Shown here: one piece after another, positions 17,124-25,521 of the stretch
How the letters are laid out: each line of letters starts with the position of its first letter
Position numbering within the stretch: position 1 is the first letter of the stretch
Origin: JBOGUF01 sp050696075
GTDB taxonomy: Bacteria; Chloroflexota; Chloroflexia; Thermomicrobiales; UBA6265
Direction of reading: 5' to 3'
Length of the DNA: 64,000 nucleotides
Assembly (NCBI GenBank): GCA_050696075.1
Contig: JBOGUF010000128.1
Location: forward strand, 78,863 to 142,862
The notes under the pieces: generated by a model
Databases searched by the model: none
What the model was told of the DNA's origin: nothing
What the model saw: the letters and a program-made list of their open reading frames with translations, nothing else
Position numbers and translations under genes: made by a program

Positions 17124-18124
17124 TCGAAGCTCCGGCCGGTGACGGCGAGGAAAGCGTCTTCGAGTGTCGGCTCAACGACCTGAACCGCGCCAACCGAGGC
17201 GTCGTTGCTCCGTAGGATCGCCAGCGTCTCGTCGAGGGCGGCGGCCGTATCGTCGCAAAGGATCGTGAGCCGGGTGCCGCCGGTTTCGACGAGGTCGCGG
17301 TCGACGTGGCGCACACCGCGGATGCGGGTGATCTGGCCGTCGATGGTCGAGCCGCGGCCGTCGAGGTCCTGCCGCACCGAGACGACGATGCGTCGCAGCG
17401 CGGCGACGCGGCCTTTCAGCTCGGCGGGCGAACCCTGGGCCACAATCCGGCCCTGGTCGACGATGGCGATCTCGCGGCAGAGCTGGTCAGCCTCGTGCAT
17501 GTCGTGGGTGGTCAAGAGGACGGTGTGTCGGGGAACCAGCTCGGCGACGGCTCGCCGCAGGTCGACCGCCGCCGCCGGGTCGAGCCCGATCGTCGGTTCG
17601 TCCAGGATCAGGATGGGCGGGTCATGAAGCAGCGCCTTCGCCAGGTGCAGGCGCTGCTTCATGCCACGGGAGTAGCCTTCGACCCGTTCGTCGGCGCGAT
17701 CGCGCAAGCCGACAAGCTGCAGGACGTCGTCGGCGCGGCGGCGGATGTCGTCGGTTGTCATGCCGTAGAGGGTGCCGAAGTAAACGAGGTTGTCCCAGGC
17801 GGTGAGCTTGCCGTAGAGGCCGCGGTCGCCGCCGAGGACGACGCCGAGCTGGCGGCGGACCTGACGCTCGTCGCGGACGATGTCGAAGCCGCCGACGGTG
17901 GCGCTGCCTCCCGTGGGGATCAGCAGTGTCGAGAGCATCTTGATGGTGGTGGTCTTGCCGGCGCCATTGGGACCAAGGAGGCCGAAGATCGTCCCGGTTG
18001 GCACGGCAAAGCTGATCTCGTCGACGGCGACGATCTGTCCCTGCGACCGGAAGCGACGGCGGCGCTTCTGGTAGACGCGGTGCAGGCGATTGGCGACGAT
18101 GGCCGCGGGCGGTGGTTCGTTCAT
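17120..18124 (-). CDS. ABC transporter ATP-binding protein (ABC-2 exporter)
   Basis: ATG 18124 is chosen; the frame is open further upstream, through the promoter, but codes for nothing recognisable. The 334-residue protein has a Walker A (GPNGAGKTTT, about 51-60), signature-like YSRGMKQR (about 147), Walker B (ILILDEPTIGLDP) and the H-loop TTHDMHEA. A C-terminal regulatory extension is typical of DrrA/CcmA-like exporters. It energises the two permeases encoded downstream. A good sigma-70 promoter lies at 18168-18196. Confidence 0.88.
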   Translation of the reverse strand: MNEPPPAAIVANRLHRVYQKRRRRFRSQGQIVAVDEISFAVPTGTIFGLLGPNGAGKTTTIKMLSTLLIPTGGSATVGGFDIVRDERQVRRQLGVVLGGDRGLYGKLTAWDNLVYFGTLYGMTTDDIRRRADDVLQLVGLRDRADERVEGYSRGMKQRLHLAKALLHDPPILILDEPTIGLDPAAAVDLRRAVAELVPRHTVLLTTHDMHEADQLCREIAIVDQGRIVAQGSPAELKGRVAALRRIVVSVRQDLDGRGSTIDGQITRIRGVRHVDRDLVETGGTRLTILCDDTAAALDETLAILRSNDASVGAVQVVEPTLEDAFLAVTGRSFE

Positions 18125-18167
18125 TGATCGGTCCACTCCGCTGTGTCGCGAGGTCAAGCTAGGAGCA

Positions 18168-18196
18168 ATGGTACGCATCGAATGCACTTTTGTCAA
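18168..18196 (-). promoter_or_regulatory. Sigma-70 promoter of the ABC exporter operon
   Basis: On the minus strand TTGACA (18191-18196) and TACCAT (18168-18173) are separated by 17 bp, about 45 bases before the start codon. The surrounding 18165-18245 is AT-rich compared with the rest of the window. Confidence 0.65.
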
Positions 18197-18293
18197 CACC
18201 GAATGACGGAAAAGAGTCAAAAAGGGCAATGAAATTGCATTCTGGGCAGCGTTCACACTACGGGGATGGATGGAAGGGAGATGGAGGGGCACC

Positions 18294-19055
18294 ATGACGG
18301 AGAGCAGCCGGCCGGTGGCGCTGGTGACCGGCGGATCGCGGGGGATCGGCGCGGCGACGACAGTCGCGCTTGCCCGCGAAGGGTTCGACGTGGCGATCAC
18401 CTATCGCAACAAGGCGGCGCGGGCGGAGGAGGTCGCGACCGACGCTTCCCGGTTTGGCGCGGCGGTCCTGCCCGTCGGCGCCGACGTGACCAAGGAGGAG
18501 GAGCTTACGCGGCTGTTCGTGGAGATCGAGCGATGGCGCGGGCGTCTCGATTTGCTCGTGCTGAACGCCTCCGGCGGGTTGGAAAGCGATCTGGTGGCCG
18601 CCGACCCGCGCTATCCGTGGCGGATCAACCGCGACGCGCAACTCGCGCTCGTCGATCACGCCCTGCCGCGCTTGCGACGCGGGAGCACGATCGTCTTTGT
18701 GACGAGCCATTGGGCGCATCTCTATCGCAAGGTCGAGCAGTTGCCGGCCTACGGGCCAGTGGCCGAGACGAAGTACGCCGGCGAGCAGGCGCTCAGGGCA
18801 CGACAGTCGGCACTCGCGGACGCCGGGGTCCGGTTGATCGTCGTCACTGGCGATCTGGTCGATGGGACGATCACGGCCAAGTTGCTGGAACGGGGCGCGC
18901 CGGGGCTGGCCGGCAGCCGCCGTGACTCCGCCGGCACGCTGCCGACGACGATCAACATGGCGGCGGCGATCGTCGCGGCGGCCCAAGATCGGTCGCTGTC
19001 ATCGGGTCATACCGTCGTGGTTGGCGGGTCGCTCGACTCGCTACCTGTCCGATAA
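18294..19055 (+). CDS. Short-chain dehydrogenase/reductase with displaced catalytic Tyr
   Basis: ATG 18294 follows GGAGGGG. The 253-residue protein starts with the Rossmann motif TGGSRGIG and has the usual LNASGG strand, corresponding to the NAG motif. The active-site region reads YGPVAETK: the lysine has Val rather than Tyr four residues before it, and the nearest tyrosine is seven residues before the lysine. This matches a sub-family I recall with YEPVA(A/R)(S/T)K. It may use a different general acid or be non-catalytic. The substrate is unknown. It is divergent from the ABC operon and upstream of an enolase-superfamily gene. Confidence 0.75.
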   Translation: MTESSRPVALVTGGSRGIGAATTVALAREGFDVAITYRNKAARAEEVATDASRFGAAVLPVGADVTKEEELTRLFVEIERWRGRLDLLVLNASGGLESDLVAADPRYPWRINRDAQLALVDHALPRLRRGSTIVFVTSHWAHLYRKVEQLPAYGPVAETKYAGEQALRARQSALADAGVRLIVVTGDLVDGTITAKLLERGAPGLAGSRRDSAGTLPTTINMAAAIVAAAQDRSLSSGHTVVVGGSLDSLPVR

Positions 19056-19094
19056 TCCCTGGGCAGAAGTTGGCCTGGAGGCATTGATCACGGA

Positions 19095-20252
19095 GTGAAA
19101 GCGAATGCACGCGCGATGAACGACCCACGGATCGTCCGGATTGAAGTCGGGACACTGGAGGGCACGCGGCCGCGGCCCGCGGGGAGCAATGCCCGGTTGG
19201 GGAAACATGGGAGCGTCGTGCGGGTGCCGTTGGCGCGGATCACGACCGAGGATGGGTGGACGGGTTTCGGGCGGTGCGCGGCGGCGCGGGAGCGGCTGGC
19301 GCCGCTCGTTGGCTTGCGGTGGCGGGAGGCGTTTTTGCCCGGCGGTCCGGCGGACGCCTGGTTGCCGTGCGAGTTTCCGTTGTGGGACCTGGCGGCGAAG
19401 CGGGCTGGGCTGCCGGTCTATGCCCTGGCGGCGGCGATGGCGGACGCGCCGGCCGACGGGGCGTTGCGCGTTCCCTGCTATGACACATCGCTCTATTTCG
19501 ACGATCTACACCTCGAATCGGATGCAGAGGCGGCCGCGTTGATCGCGGCGGAGGCGCGCGAGGGGATGGACCGTGGCCACCGCGCGTTCAAGATCAAGAT
19601 CGGGCGCGGCGCGCGGCACATGCCGCTGGACGCGGGTATGCGCCGCGACGCGGCGATCATCCGGGCGGTTCGGGCCGCGGTCGGTCCGGACGCGCGGATC
19701 ATGGTCGATGCTAACAATGGATTCAACCTGAACCTGACGAAGTGGCTGCTCGAAGAGACGGCCGACGTTGGATTGTTCTGGCTGGAGGAGGCGTTCCACG
19801 AAGACCCGGTGCTGTACGGCGACCTGAAGGAGTGGCTGGCGGCACGAGGACTCGACATCTTGATTGCCGACGGCGAGGGGCAAGCGGCGCCGGGGTTGCT
19901 CGACTGGGCGCGAGACGGTCTGGTCGACGTCGTCCAGTACGATATCTTCGGTCACGGGTTCGGGCGGTGGCTGGCGACCGGGCGGCAACTTGACAGTTGG
20001 GAGGTTCGCACCGCGCCGCATCACTACGGCGCGCACTATGGCAACTACGCGACGTGCCATTTAGCGACCGCAATCCGCGGTTTCCTCTTCGTCGAGTGGG
20101 ACGAGGTGGCGACGCCCGGTTTGGATGCGAGCGGGTATCGGATCGAGGAGGGCGTCGTCGTCGTGCCGAACGCTCCGGGTTTTGGCCTGGGTCTTGATGA
20201 CGAGCGGTTTCTGCATGCCGTCGGCGCGGCTGGTTTTACGCTTGGCGAGTGA
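19095..20252 (+). CDS. Enolase-superfamily protein (mandelate racemase/muconate lactonizing type)
   Basis: The 385-residue protein has the capping domain followed by a barrel with HRAFKIKIGRGARHM (candidate catalytic Lys), IMVDANNGFN (first metal Asp), WLEEAFHED (second ligand) and a later IADGEGQ (third acidic position). Members abstract the alpha-proton of carboxylates; dehydratases and racemases cannot be told apart here. The start is uncertain: GTG 19095 lies 13 bases after GGAGG, while ATG 19116 has no site. It follows the SDR gene by 39 bases and probably shares its transcript, which would fit a short sugar-acid or carboxylate pathway. Confidence 0.75.
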   Translation: MKANARAMNDPRIVRIEVGTLEGTRPRPAGSNARLGKHGSVVRVPLARITTEDGWTGFGRCAAARERLAPLVGLRWREAFLPGGPADAWLPCEFPLWDLAAKRAGLPVYALAAAMADAPADGALRVPCYDTSLYFDDLHLESDAEAAALIAAEAREGMDRGHRAFKIKIGRGARHMPLDAGMRRDAAIIRAVRAAVGPDARIMVDANNGFNLNLTKWLLEETADVGLFWLEEAFHEDPVLYGDLKEWLAARGLDILIADGEGQAAPGLLDWARDGLVDVVQYDIFGHGFGRWLATGRQLDSWEVRTAPHHYGAHYGNYATCHLATAIRGFLFVEWDEVATPGLDASGYRIEEGVVVVPNAPGFGLGLDDERFLHAVGAAGFTLGE

Positions 20253-20262
20253 GGACCCACGA

Positions 20263-20282
20263 CGCGGATTTCAAACCCCGCG
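20263..20282 (+). repeat. Short palindrome CGCGG...CCGCG, copy 2
   Basis: Arms 20263-20267 and 20278-20282 flank ATTTCAAACC. In reverse complement the unit at 12391-12411 matches this sequence at about 19 of 21 positions. It lies between convergent genes. Confidence 0.55.
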
Positions 20283-20339
20283 CTGACCAATCGAACCCCG
20301 CTGAAGCCGGCTGTGGGCGTGCGTTGTGACCCGTCAGAG

Positions 20340-21092
20340 TTAGGGCGATGGATTGTGGCGCCATTTGCTTGTCCACCAGTCGAGATGAGGCATGCCGCTG
20401 GCCGCAGCGGCAGTCAAGATTTTTTCGAGGTCAATTGGGATGCGGCGGAGTTTGATGCCGAGGCTGCCGTCGGTGACGGAGACGACAGCGTATTCTGCCC
20501 AGGCGACTGCATGATTGACGGGTAGATCGGGAACGCCGGGGCCGACGCCGGGCAAGCCGACGCTGCCGGGATTGATGATGTGGGCTTCGCCGTGGCGGCG
20601 CACCAACTGGACGTGGGTGTGGCCGCCAGCGAAGAGCGCGGGTTGCCGCGAAATTCCCATCGCGTCGAGGTCGGCGATGGGGGTGGTTGCCGCGATCACG
20701 TCGTCGAGCGACCGGGACGACGCGTGAAAGCAATGCATGGTGAGATCGGGCGAAAGCATCAGGTCAACCGTCGGTGGAAGTCGGCGGAGAAAAGCGAAGT
20801 CATTCGGACCGAGCTGGGCGGCGGTCCAGCGGTTGAGGTCGGTCATTGGCCCGACCGAGGGACCGTCGGCGAGTAGTGGCGGGTCCGGGAGGAGCCAGGC
20901 GTCGGTGTTGCCGAGGACGCAAGGGCAGGCCAGATCCTGGAGGCGGGCGACGACTTCGCGCGGTTGCGGTCCCAGGACGGCGACGTCGCCCAAGCAAACA
21001 AGTTGATCGACGTGCTCCCGCGCCAGCTCGAACAGGACGGCGTCGAGCGCAACGAGATTGCCGTGGATGTCGGCGATGAGTCCGACGCGCAT
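20340..21092 (-). CDS. Calcineurin-like metallophosphoesterase (YfcE/MJ0936 type)
   Basis: The 250-residue protein carries all motifs of the family in order: DIHGN at residues 8-12, a GDVAVLGP segment, GNTDAW and GGHTHVQ near the C-terminal third, giving a two-metal site. Such enzymes hydrolyse phosphodiesters such as cyclic nucleotides or glycerophosphodiesters. The length suits the stand-alone phosphodiesterase sub-family. It is convergent with the enolase-superfamily gene and divergent from the AAA ATPase gene. Confidence 0.8.
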   Translation of the reverse strand: MRVGLIADIHGNLVALDAVLFELAREHVDQLVCLGDVAVLGPQPREVVARLQDLACPCVLGNTDAWLLPDPPLLADGPSVGPMTDLNRWTAAQLGPNDFAFLRRLPPTVDLMLSPDLTMHCFHASSRSLDDVIAATTPIADLDAMGISRQPALFAGGHTHVQLVRRHGEAHIINPGSVGLPGVGPGVPDLPVNHAVAWAEYAVVSVTDGSLGIKLRRIPIDLEKILTAAAASGMPHLDWWTSKWRHNPSP

Positions 21093-21186
21093 TGCTTGAC
21101 CTCGAATCGCAACGTGCCGCGGGCAGCAAGCTCGCCGTCGTGCGGTACGCGGGTGCAGCTTACAATGGTGGCGTTGTTGGCGAGAG

Positions 21187-22020
21187 ATGGAGGCGAGATG
21201 GTACGGGATGATTTACCTGGCGTCGGTTGAGTTGCGCCAGCTTCCCGACGGGCGCTCGTTGGCGTTTCCGTTCAGCGTGCCGGCGATCGCGGCATGGGCG
21301 GGCGGCAGGATCGAACTGCGCTCCGAGGTGACGTTCCTCGTCGGCGAGAACGGCTCCGGGAAGTCGACCTTTCTGGAAGGAATCGCCTGCGCCGCGCATT
21401 CGATCGCGGTCGGGACGGCGGAGGTCGAACGCGACCCGACGCTGCGCGCTGGTCAGGCGCTGGCGCGGTGGCTGCGGCTCTCCTGGGCGCGCAAGACGCG
21501 GCGCGGATTTTACATGCGGGCGGAGGATTTCTTCGGCTATGCCCAGCGGATGCAGCGAATGCGGGATGAGCTCGAAGCCGAGGCTCGCGCGATTCATGAC
21601 GACGCGACGATCTCGGAGAAGGCGCGCGGATTTGCGCTCCAACCGTACGCGCGGGAGCTCGGCGGCATTCGCGAGCGGTACGGCGAGGGTTTGGACGCGC
21701 GGTCGCACGGCGAGAGTTTTTTGGCACTGTTCCAGTCGCGGTTCGTGCCGGACGGGCTCTACCTGCTCGACGAACCCGAGGCGCCTCTCTCACCGACGCG
21801 GCAGCTCAGCCTGATCGCGATGATGAAGACGATGGTCGCCGAGGAGGGGGCGCAGTTCGTGATCGCGACCCATTCGCCGATCTTGATGTCCTTCCCCGGC
21901 GCGGCGATCCTTTCATTCGACGGCGGCGCGATCCAGGAGGTGCCGTACCGGGACGTCGAGCACGTCACCGTGACGCGGCAGTTCTTGAACGACCCTGATT
22001 CCTTCCTTCGTCATCTCTAA
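21187..22020 (+). CDS. AAA-type ATPase with RecF/ABC-like nucleotide-binding fold
   Basis: The 277-residue protein shows a Walker A as VGENGSGKST, then ARSHGESFLALF (signature-like), LYLLDEPEAPLSP (Walker B with D-loop) and VIATHSPILMS (H-loop). This is the compact AAA_21/23 arrangement without a long coiled coil. Related proteins are often predicted ATPases with no known partner; a DNA-end or transport function is not implied. ATG 21208 (MIYLASVELR) is an alternative start, because homologues of this type usually begin at that strand. The gene is followed by a long REP-like hairpin. Confidence 0.75.
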   Translation: MEARWYGMIYLASVELRQLPDGRSLAFPFSVPAIAAWAGGRIELRSEVTFLVGENGSGKSTFLEGIACAAHSIAVGTAEVERDPTLRAGQALARWLRLSWARKTRRGFYMRAEDFFGYAQRMQRMRDELEAEARAIHDDATISEKARGFALQPYARELGGIRERYGEGLDARSHGESFLALFQSRFVPDGLYLLDEPEAPLSPTRQLSLIAMMKTMVAEEGAQFVIATHSPILMSFPGAAILSFDGGAIQEVPYRDVEHVTVTRQFLNDPDSFLRHL

Positions 22021-22046
22021 GGCCGTGCCCTTAAACCGTCACTCCG

Positions 22047-22112
22047 AGCGCGGAGACTACGTGAGGCATCTCGCTCGTCGTCGATCCCGCGGGCGAGATG
22101 CCTCTCCGCGCT
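22047..22112 (+). repeat. REP-like bulged hairpin element
   Basis: AGCGCGGAGA (22047-22056) pairs with TCTCCGCGCT (22103-22112). Inside, AGGCATCTCGC (22064-22074) pairs with GCGAGATGCCT (22093-22103), leaving a 7-base bulge on the left arm. The preceding GGCCGTGCCC...CCGTCACTCC resembles the flank of the element at 46.2 kb. It sits between co-directional genes. Confidence 0.7.
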
Positions 22113-22209
22113 GGGTCTAACGGGGCGGGCGATCGGCCTGACGGAGGGTGGTTGTCATAGAATCGCCGTCCGGCGTTCAAACCTGTTTATGAGGGGGAAG
22201 GGATAGGGC

Positions 22210-22461
22210 ATGGAACAGGTCCTTCAGGTGATTGGGGCGCTTATGCTCCTCGCCGGGTTCGCGCTGGCGCAATTTCATGTGCTGGACCAGCGGAGCACGA
22301 CGTACCTGGTGCTGAACTTCGTTGGGTCCACGCTGCTGGCGGTGCTGGCCTACATCGAGCGCCAGTGGGGATTCTTCCTGTTGGAAGGGGTGTGGAGCAT
22401 CGTTTCGATTTGGGGTCTGATCGCCCACGCCCGCGGCCGCGACGTGATGGTGACGCATTAG
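22210..22461 (+). CDS. Small membrane protein, CBU_0592-like family
   Basis: The 83-residue protein has three hydrophobic segments: an N-terminal LMLLAGFAL helix, LNFVGSTLLAVLAYIE, and a final GVWSIVSIWGLI. This is the pattern of CBU_0592-like proteins, often annotated as conserved membrane proteins. A GGAAGGG stretch lies upstream of the ATG. No function is known for the family. Confidence 0.65.
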   Translation: MEQVLQVIGALMLLAGFALAQFHVLDQRSTTYLVLNFVGSTLLAVLAYIERQWGFFLLEGVWSIVSIWGLIAHARGRDVMVTH

Positions 22462-22648
22462 CGAAGCGGCGACAGAACCGAAGCTCGCGGGCGCACCGCT
22501 CGTAGTGGCGACGGGCGGCGGCGGCGTCGCGCTGCTGAATCGTGAGATAGGTCGATGGGATGGCCCGCTCTGCTGTCGGCAACTTGGCGAAAAAGCCCCG
22601 GACGCGCCGTGTCGTTCGGTATCATTCGGGCGAGGAAGAGGAGGAGCG

Positions 22649-22870
22649 ATGCAGGAGCAAACGAGCGGCGACGGCGCGGAGCTGTCGGAAGAATCGGTGG
22701 CCGCGCTGGCGGCGTTAGCCGGTATCCCGATCGCGGCGGAGCGATTGCCGGCGGTTGCGGAGTCGCTACGGACGTTGCAAGCACGAGCGCGCGAGCTTGA
22801 AGGGCTTGACCTCGCACTGGTCGAACCGGCGATCCGGTTCGATGCGGGATGGCCGGAGGAGCAGTCATGA
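22649..22870 (+). CDS. AtzG/GatC-like small subunit
   Basis: ATG 22649 follows GAGGAGG. The 73-residue protein is helical and acidic and ends in VEPAIRFDAGWPEE, resembling the DUF4089/AtzG tail that packs against an amidase. Its stop overlaps the amidase start by four bases (ATGA). In characterised AtzE-AtzG pairs the small subunit stabilises the amidase in 1-carboxybiuret hydrolysis. By analogy this is a partner subunit rather than a tRNA amidotransferase GatC, because gatB is not adjacent. Confidence 0.65.
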   Translation: MQEQTSGDGAELSEESVAALAALAGIPIAAERLPAVAESLRTLQARARELEGLDLALVEPAIRFDAGWPEEQS

Positions 22871-24324
22871 TCGCCGATTCGCCGGTAACTCAGCCGTGGG
22901 GCATGACATTGCGAGAAGCTGGGGATGCTCTGCGGTCGGGCGATCTGTCGGCGGTCGAACTGACGGAGTCGGTATTGGGCCGGATTGAGGCGACCGAACC
23001 CGCGATCCACGCCTACGTTGCGGTCTTGGCGGACGAGGCGTTGGCCGCCGCCCGACATGCTGAACAGGAGATGCGAACCGGGAACTGGCGCGGACCGCTG
23101 CATGGGATACCGTTCGGGATCAAGGATATCTACGACGTGGTGGGCGTGCCGACGCGATGCGGTTCCCGCGTTCGGGTGGATGTGCCGGCGGCGACCGAAG
23201 ACGCCCGATCGGTCGCGCTGCTGCGCGAGGCCGGGGCGATCGTGCTCGGGAAGACCGTGACACAGGAGTTTGCGGCCGGCGTAGTGAGCCCGCCGGCACG
23301 CAACCCGTGGGCTTTGGCTCGCATTCCCGGCGGCAGCTCGGGTGGCTCGGCGGCAGCGGTCGCGGCCGGCTCGGCGCTGCCGGCGATGGGTTCGGACACC
23401 GGCGGCAGCATCCGAATTCCGGCGGCGGTCTGCGGGATCGCCGGCTTGAAACCGACCTTTGGGTTGGTGAGCCGGCGCGGCGTCTTTCCGCTCTCCTGGT
23501 CGCTCGATACAGTTGGTCCGCTGGCACGCACCGTCGAAGACGCGGCGCTGATCTTGAATGCCCTGGCAGCGTACGACCCCGACGACGCCTCGTCGGTGTC
23601 AGCGCCCAGCTTCGATGCGATGGCGGAAGTCGGGCAGGATTTGCGCGGACAGCGGATCGGCGTACCGCGGCCGTTCTTCTGGGATCGCCTTCAGGGAGAC
23701 GTAGCGAACGCGGTCGAACGGGCGCTGGGGGTGCTGGTTGAACTTGGAGCGGAGGTGGTCGAAGCGTCTTGGCCCGAGGCGACGATCGCGCGGGCGGCGA
23801 GCTTCGTCATCAACCGGGCAGAGACGGTGGGCGTCCACGCCGACGGGGTGAAGGCGACGCCTGACCTCTACGGTGACGCTTTGCGGGACCGGGTCGAGGC
23901 GTCGGGGTTGCTGCCGGCCGAGGTCTATCTGCGGGCGCAGCGAGCGCGGATGCTTGTCAAGCAATCGGCCGCGCGCTTGTTCGCCGAGCACCGGCTCGAT
24001 GCGGTGGTGACGCCGACGCTGCCGGTGACGGCGCTGCCAGCCGACGACCTGACCGCGACCTATGCCGACGGTACGAGCGAAGAGGTCAGCGTGGCCTATA
24101 CGCGGTTGACGATGCCGTTTAATTTGACCGGGCAACCAGCGCTTTCCGCGCCGTGCGGATTTGACCACCAGGGCCTGCCGATTGGTCTACAGATAGCAGG
24201 GCGGCCGTTTGGCGAGGCACGGATTTGCCGGATCGGCCATGCTTACGAGCGGGCGGCGGGCTGGTATCGGCGCCAGCCGTCGCTCGATGCCGTCGCGACT
24301 ATTCAGGGTGGAGAGCAGGACTAA
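22867..24324 (+). CDS. Amidase-signature enzyme (AtzE/GatA-like)
   Basis: The 485-residue protein contains the Ser-cisSer-Lys triad: Lys in FGIKDIYD, the signature GGSSGGSAAAVAAG and the nucleophile region DTGGSIRIPA. The start ATG overlaps the small-subunit gene. With the AtzG-like partner it most resembles the AtzE group, which hydrolyses small urea- or carboxybiuret-type amides, though a general amidase remains possible. It is followed by a small gene that overlaps its stop codon (TAATG), so three genes form one unit. Confidence 0.8.
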   Translation: MIADSPVTQPWGMTLREAGDALRSGDLSAVELTESVLGRIEATEPAIHAYVAVLADEALAAARHAEQEMRTGNWRGPLHGIPFGIKDIYDVVGVPTRCGSRVRVDVPAATEDARSVALLREAGAIVLGKTVTQEFAAGVVSPPARNPWALARIPGGSSGGSAAAVAAGSALPAMGSDTGGSIRIPAAVCGIAGLKPTFGLVSRRGVFPLSWSLDTVGPLARTVEDAALILNALAAYDPDDASSVSAPSFDAMAEVGQDLRGQRIGVPRPFFWDRLQGDVANAVERALGVLVELGAEVVEASWPEATIARAASFVINRAETVGVHADGVKATPDLYGDALRDRVEASGLLPAEVYLRAQRARMLVKQSAARLFAEHRLDAVVTPTLPVTALPADDLTATYADGTSEEVSVAYTRLTMPFNLTGQPALSAPCGFDHQGLPIGLQIAGRPFGEARICRIGHAYERAAGWYRRQPSLDAVATIQGGEQD

Positions 24325-24539
24325 TGAGCTACGAAGCAGCGACGATCGCCGAACGCGGGAAGCAGGCGCGTGCCAATCTGGCGAACGCGCTGCGCGAGTG
24401 TTGCGAGCTGGCCGAAGCGGTCGAAGCGTTAGACGGCCCGGACTTGATGGAGGTGCTAGCCCACCTCGACGGCCTCCGTTTTGTGATGGCGGAGTCGGGG
24501 CAGCTTCTGCAAGGGGTGGTGCGCGGGTTCGAAGGATAG
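24324..24539 (+). CDS. Small helical protein of unknown function
   Basis: The ATG overlaps the amidase TAA stop (TAATG), suggesting coupled translation. The 71-residue product is predicted to be all helical, with an ANLANALRECCELAEAVEAL segment, and has no recognised family. Its last 84 bases overlap, tail to tail, the 3' end of the methyltransferase gene on the other strand. Its place in the amidase operon is the only clue to function. Confidence 0.5.
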   Translation: MSYEAATIAERGKQARANLANALRECCELAEAVEALDGPDLMEVLAHLDGLRFVMAESGQLLQGVVRGFEG

Positions 24540-25259
24540 GGACTTTCGGAGCAGGTGGACGCCGACGATGACATGTTCATCCTTCGGGTCGGGCCAGGGG
24601 CCGGCGTGGGTTTCGCTGGTGATGTGCCAACCGGAACCGGCGGCGTCGTCGAGGAAGCGTTGGGCGGCGGTGCGACCCGGTTCGGCAAGCCAGAGCAGGC
24701 CGTCGGGGGCGGTGATGTGGGCGAGCAGGGTGAGGAGCGGCCCGACGTCGCGCGCCTCGTAGAGGACATCAGCCGCGAGCACGAGCGGGAAGCCCGCGCT
24801 GGCTAGATCGAAGAGGGCCGGGTCGGGACGACGCCAGTTCATCTGGAGCGTGGTCGGTTCGTGGCCGAGGTTTGCGAGCGCGTTGTAGCGGCAGAGGGCA
24901 AGCGACTCCGGCGCGTAGTCGCTGACGGTGAGGTTCGCGCCGGCCGCGAGTGCCGCGATCGCGGTGATACCCAGGCCGCTGCCGATCTCCAGCGTGCGCG
25001 TTGCCCGGATGAGATCGGGGCGGTTCAGGATGGCGTCGGCCAAGGCGATGCCGCTCGGCCAGATTTCCGACCAGTACGGCAGATTTTGTTCCGGGTCAGT
25101 TGCCACTTGGTCGAGCAAGCCGTCCAGATTGGTCGGCCGGGTAATGGCGAGATGGCGGCCGCTCGCGGGCAGGGTGACGTCGACCTCCGCGAGCGGCGCG
25201 ATCGGTTGGAGTTCCGCGCGCAGGCGGCGCAACTGATCAGTTATGCTGACGGGAGTCAT
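24456..25259 (-). CDS. Class I SAM-dependent methyltransferase (METTL/nicotinamide N-methylase-like)
   Basis: ATG 25259 is chosen so that the protein begins MTPVSITDQL; a longer frame upstream is not protein-like. The 267-residue product has motif I as LEIGSGLGITAI, a post-I acidic residue in VSDYAPES and a WSEIWPSGIALA segment before it. That pattern is typical of the lysine/METTL20-21-like group, which methylates protein side chains. The final 28 residues overlap the small operon gene on the plus strand and look poorly conserved, so the true end may be less important. Confidence 0.75.
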   Translation of the reverse strand: MTPVSITDQLRRLRAELQPIAPLAEVDVTLPASGRHLAITRPTNLDGLLDQVATDPEQNLPYWSEIWPSGIALADAILNRPDLIRATRTLEIGSGLGITAIAALAAGANLTVSDYAPESLALCRYNALANLGHEPTTLQMNWRRPDPALFDLASAGFPLVLAADVLYEARDVGPLLTLLAHITAPDGLLWLAEPGRTAAQRFLDDAAGSGWHITSETHAGPWPDPKDEHVIVGVHLLRKSLSFEPAHHPLQKLPRLRHHKTEAVEVG

Positions 25260-25331
25260 GGGCATTTTTGCAGAGGCGGCACGCGTCGTGCGTATCCGGG
25301 GCGGAGCCTGGCGTACCGCACAAAGGAGGGC

Positions 25332-25490
25332 GTGAACGTGGCAATCCTGTGGGCCATCCTGGTCATTATCCTCGTCGTCTGGTTGATCGGTCTGCTCGCC
25401 GACGTCGCGGGCGGCTTGATCCATCTGCTCCTGATCGTTGCCCTAGCGGTCCTGATTTACAACCTCGTCACCGGACGCCGCGCCGCCTGA
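25332..25490 (+). CDS. Lmo0937-type small membrane protein
   Basis: GTG 25332 follows AAGGAGGG. The 52-residue product is two hydrophobic helices split by a Gly-rich turn (LLADVAGGLIHLLLIVAL) and ends NLVTGRR, matching the very short Lmo0937-like family found in many bacteria. The function is unknown. It would be missed by length filters because the surrounding frame is much longer. Confidence 0.75.
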   Translation: MNVAILWAILVIILVVWLIGLLADVAGGLIHLLLIVALAVLIYNLVTGRRAA

Positions 25491-25521
25491 TTCTCGGCCA
25501 ACACGAGCAATAGCGGCGGCG

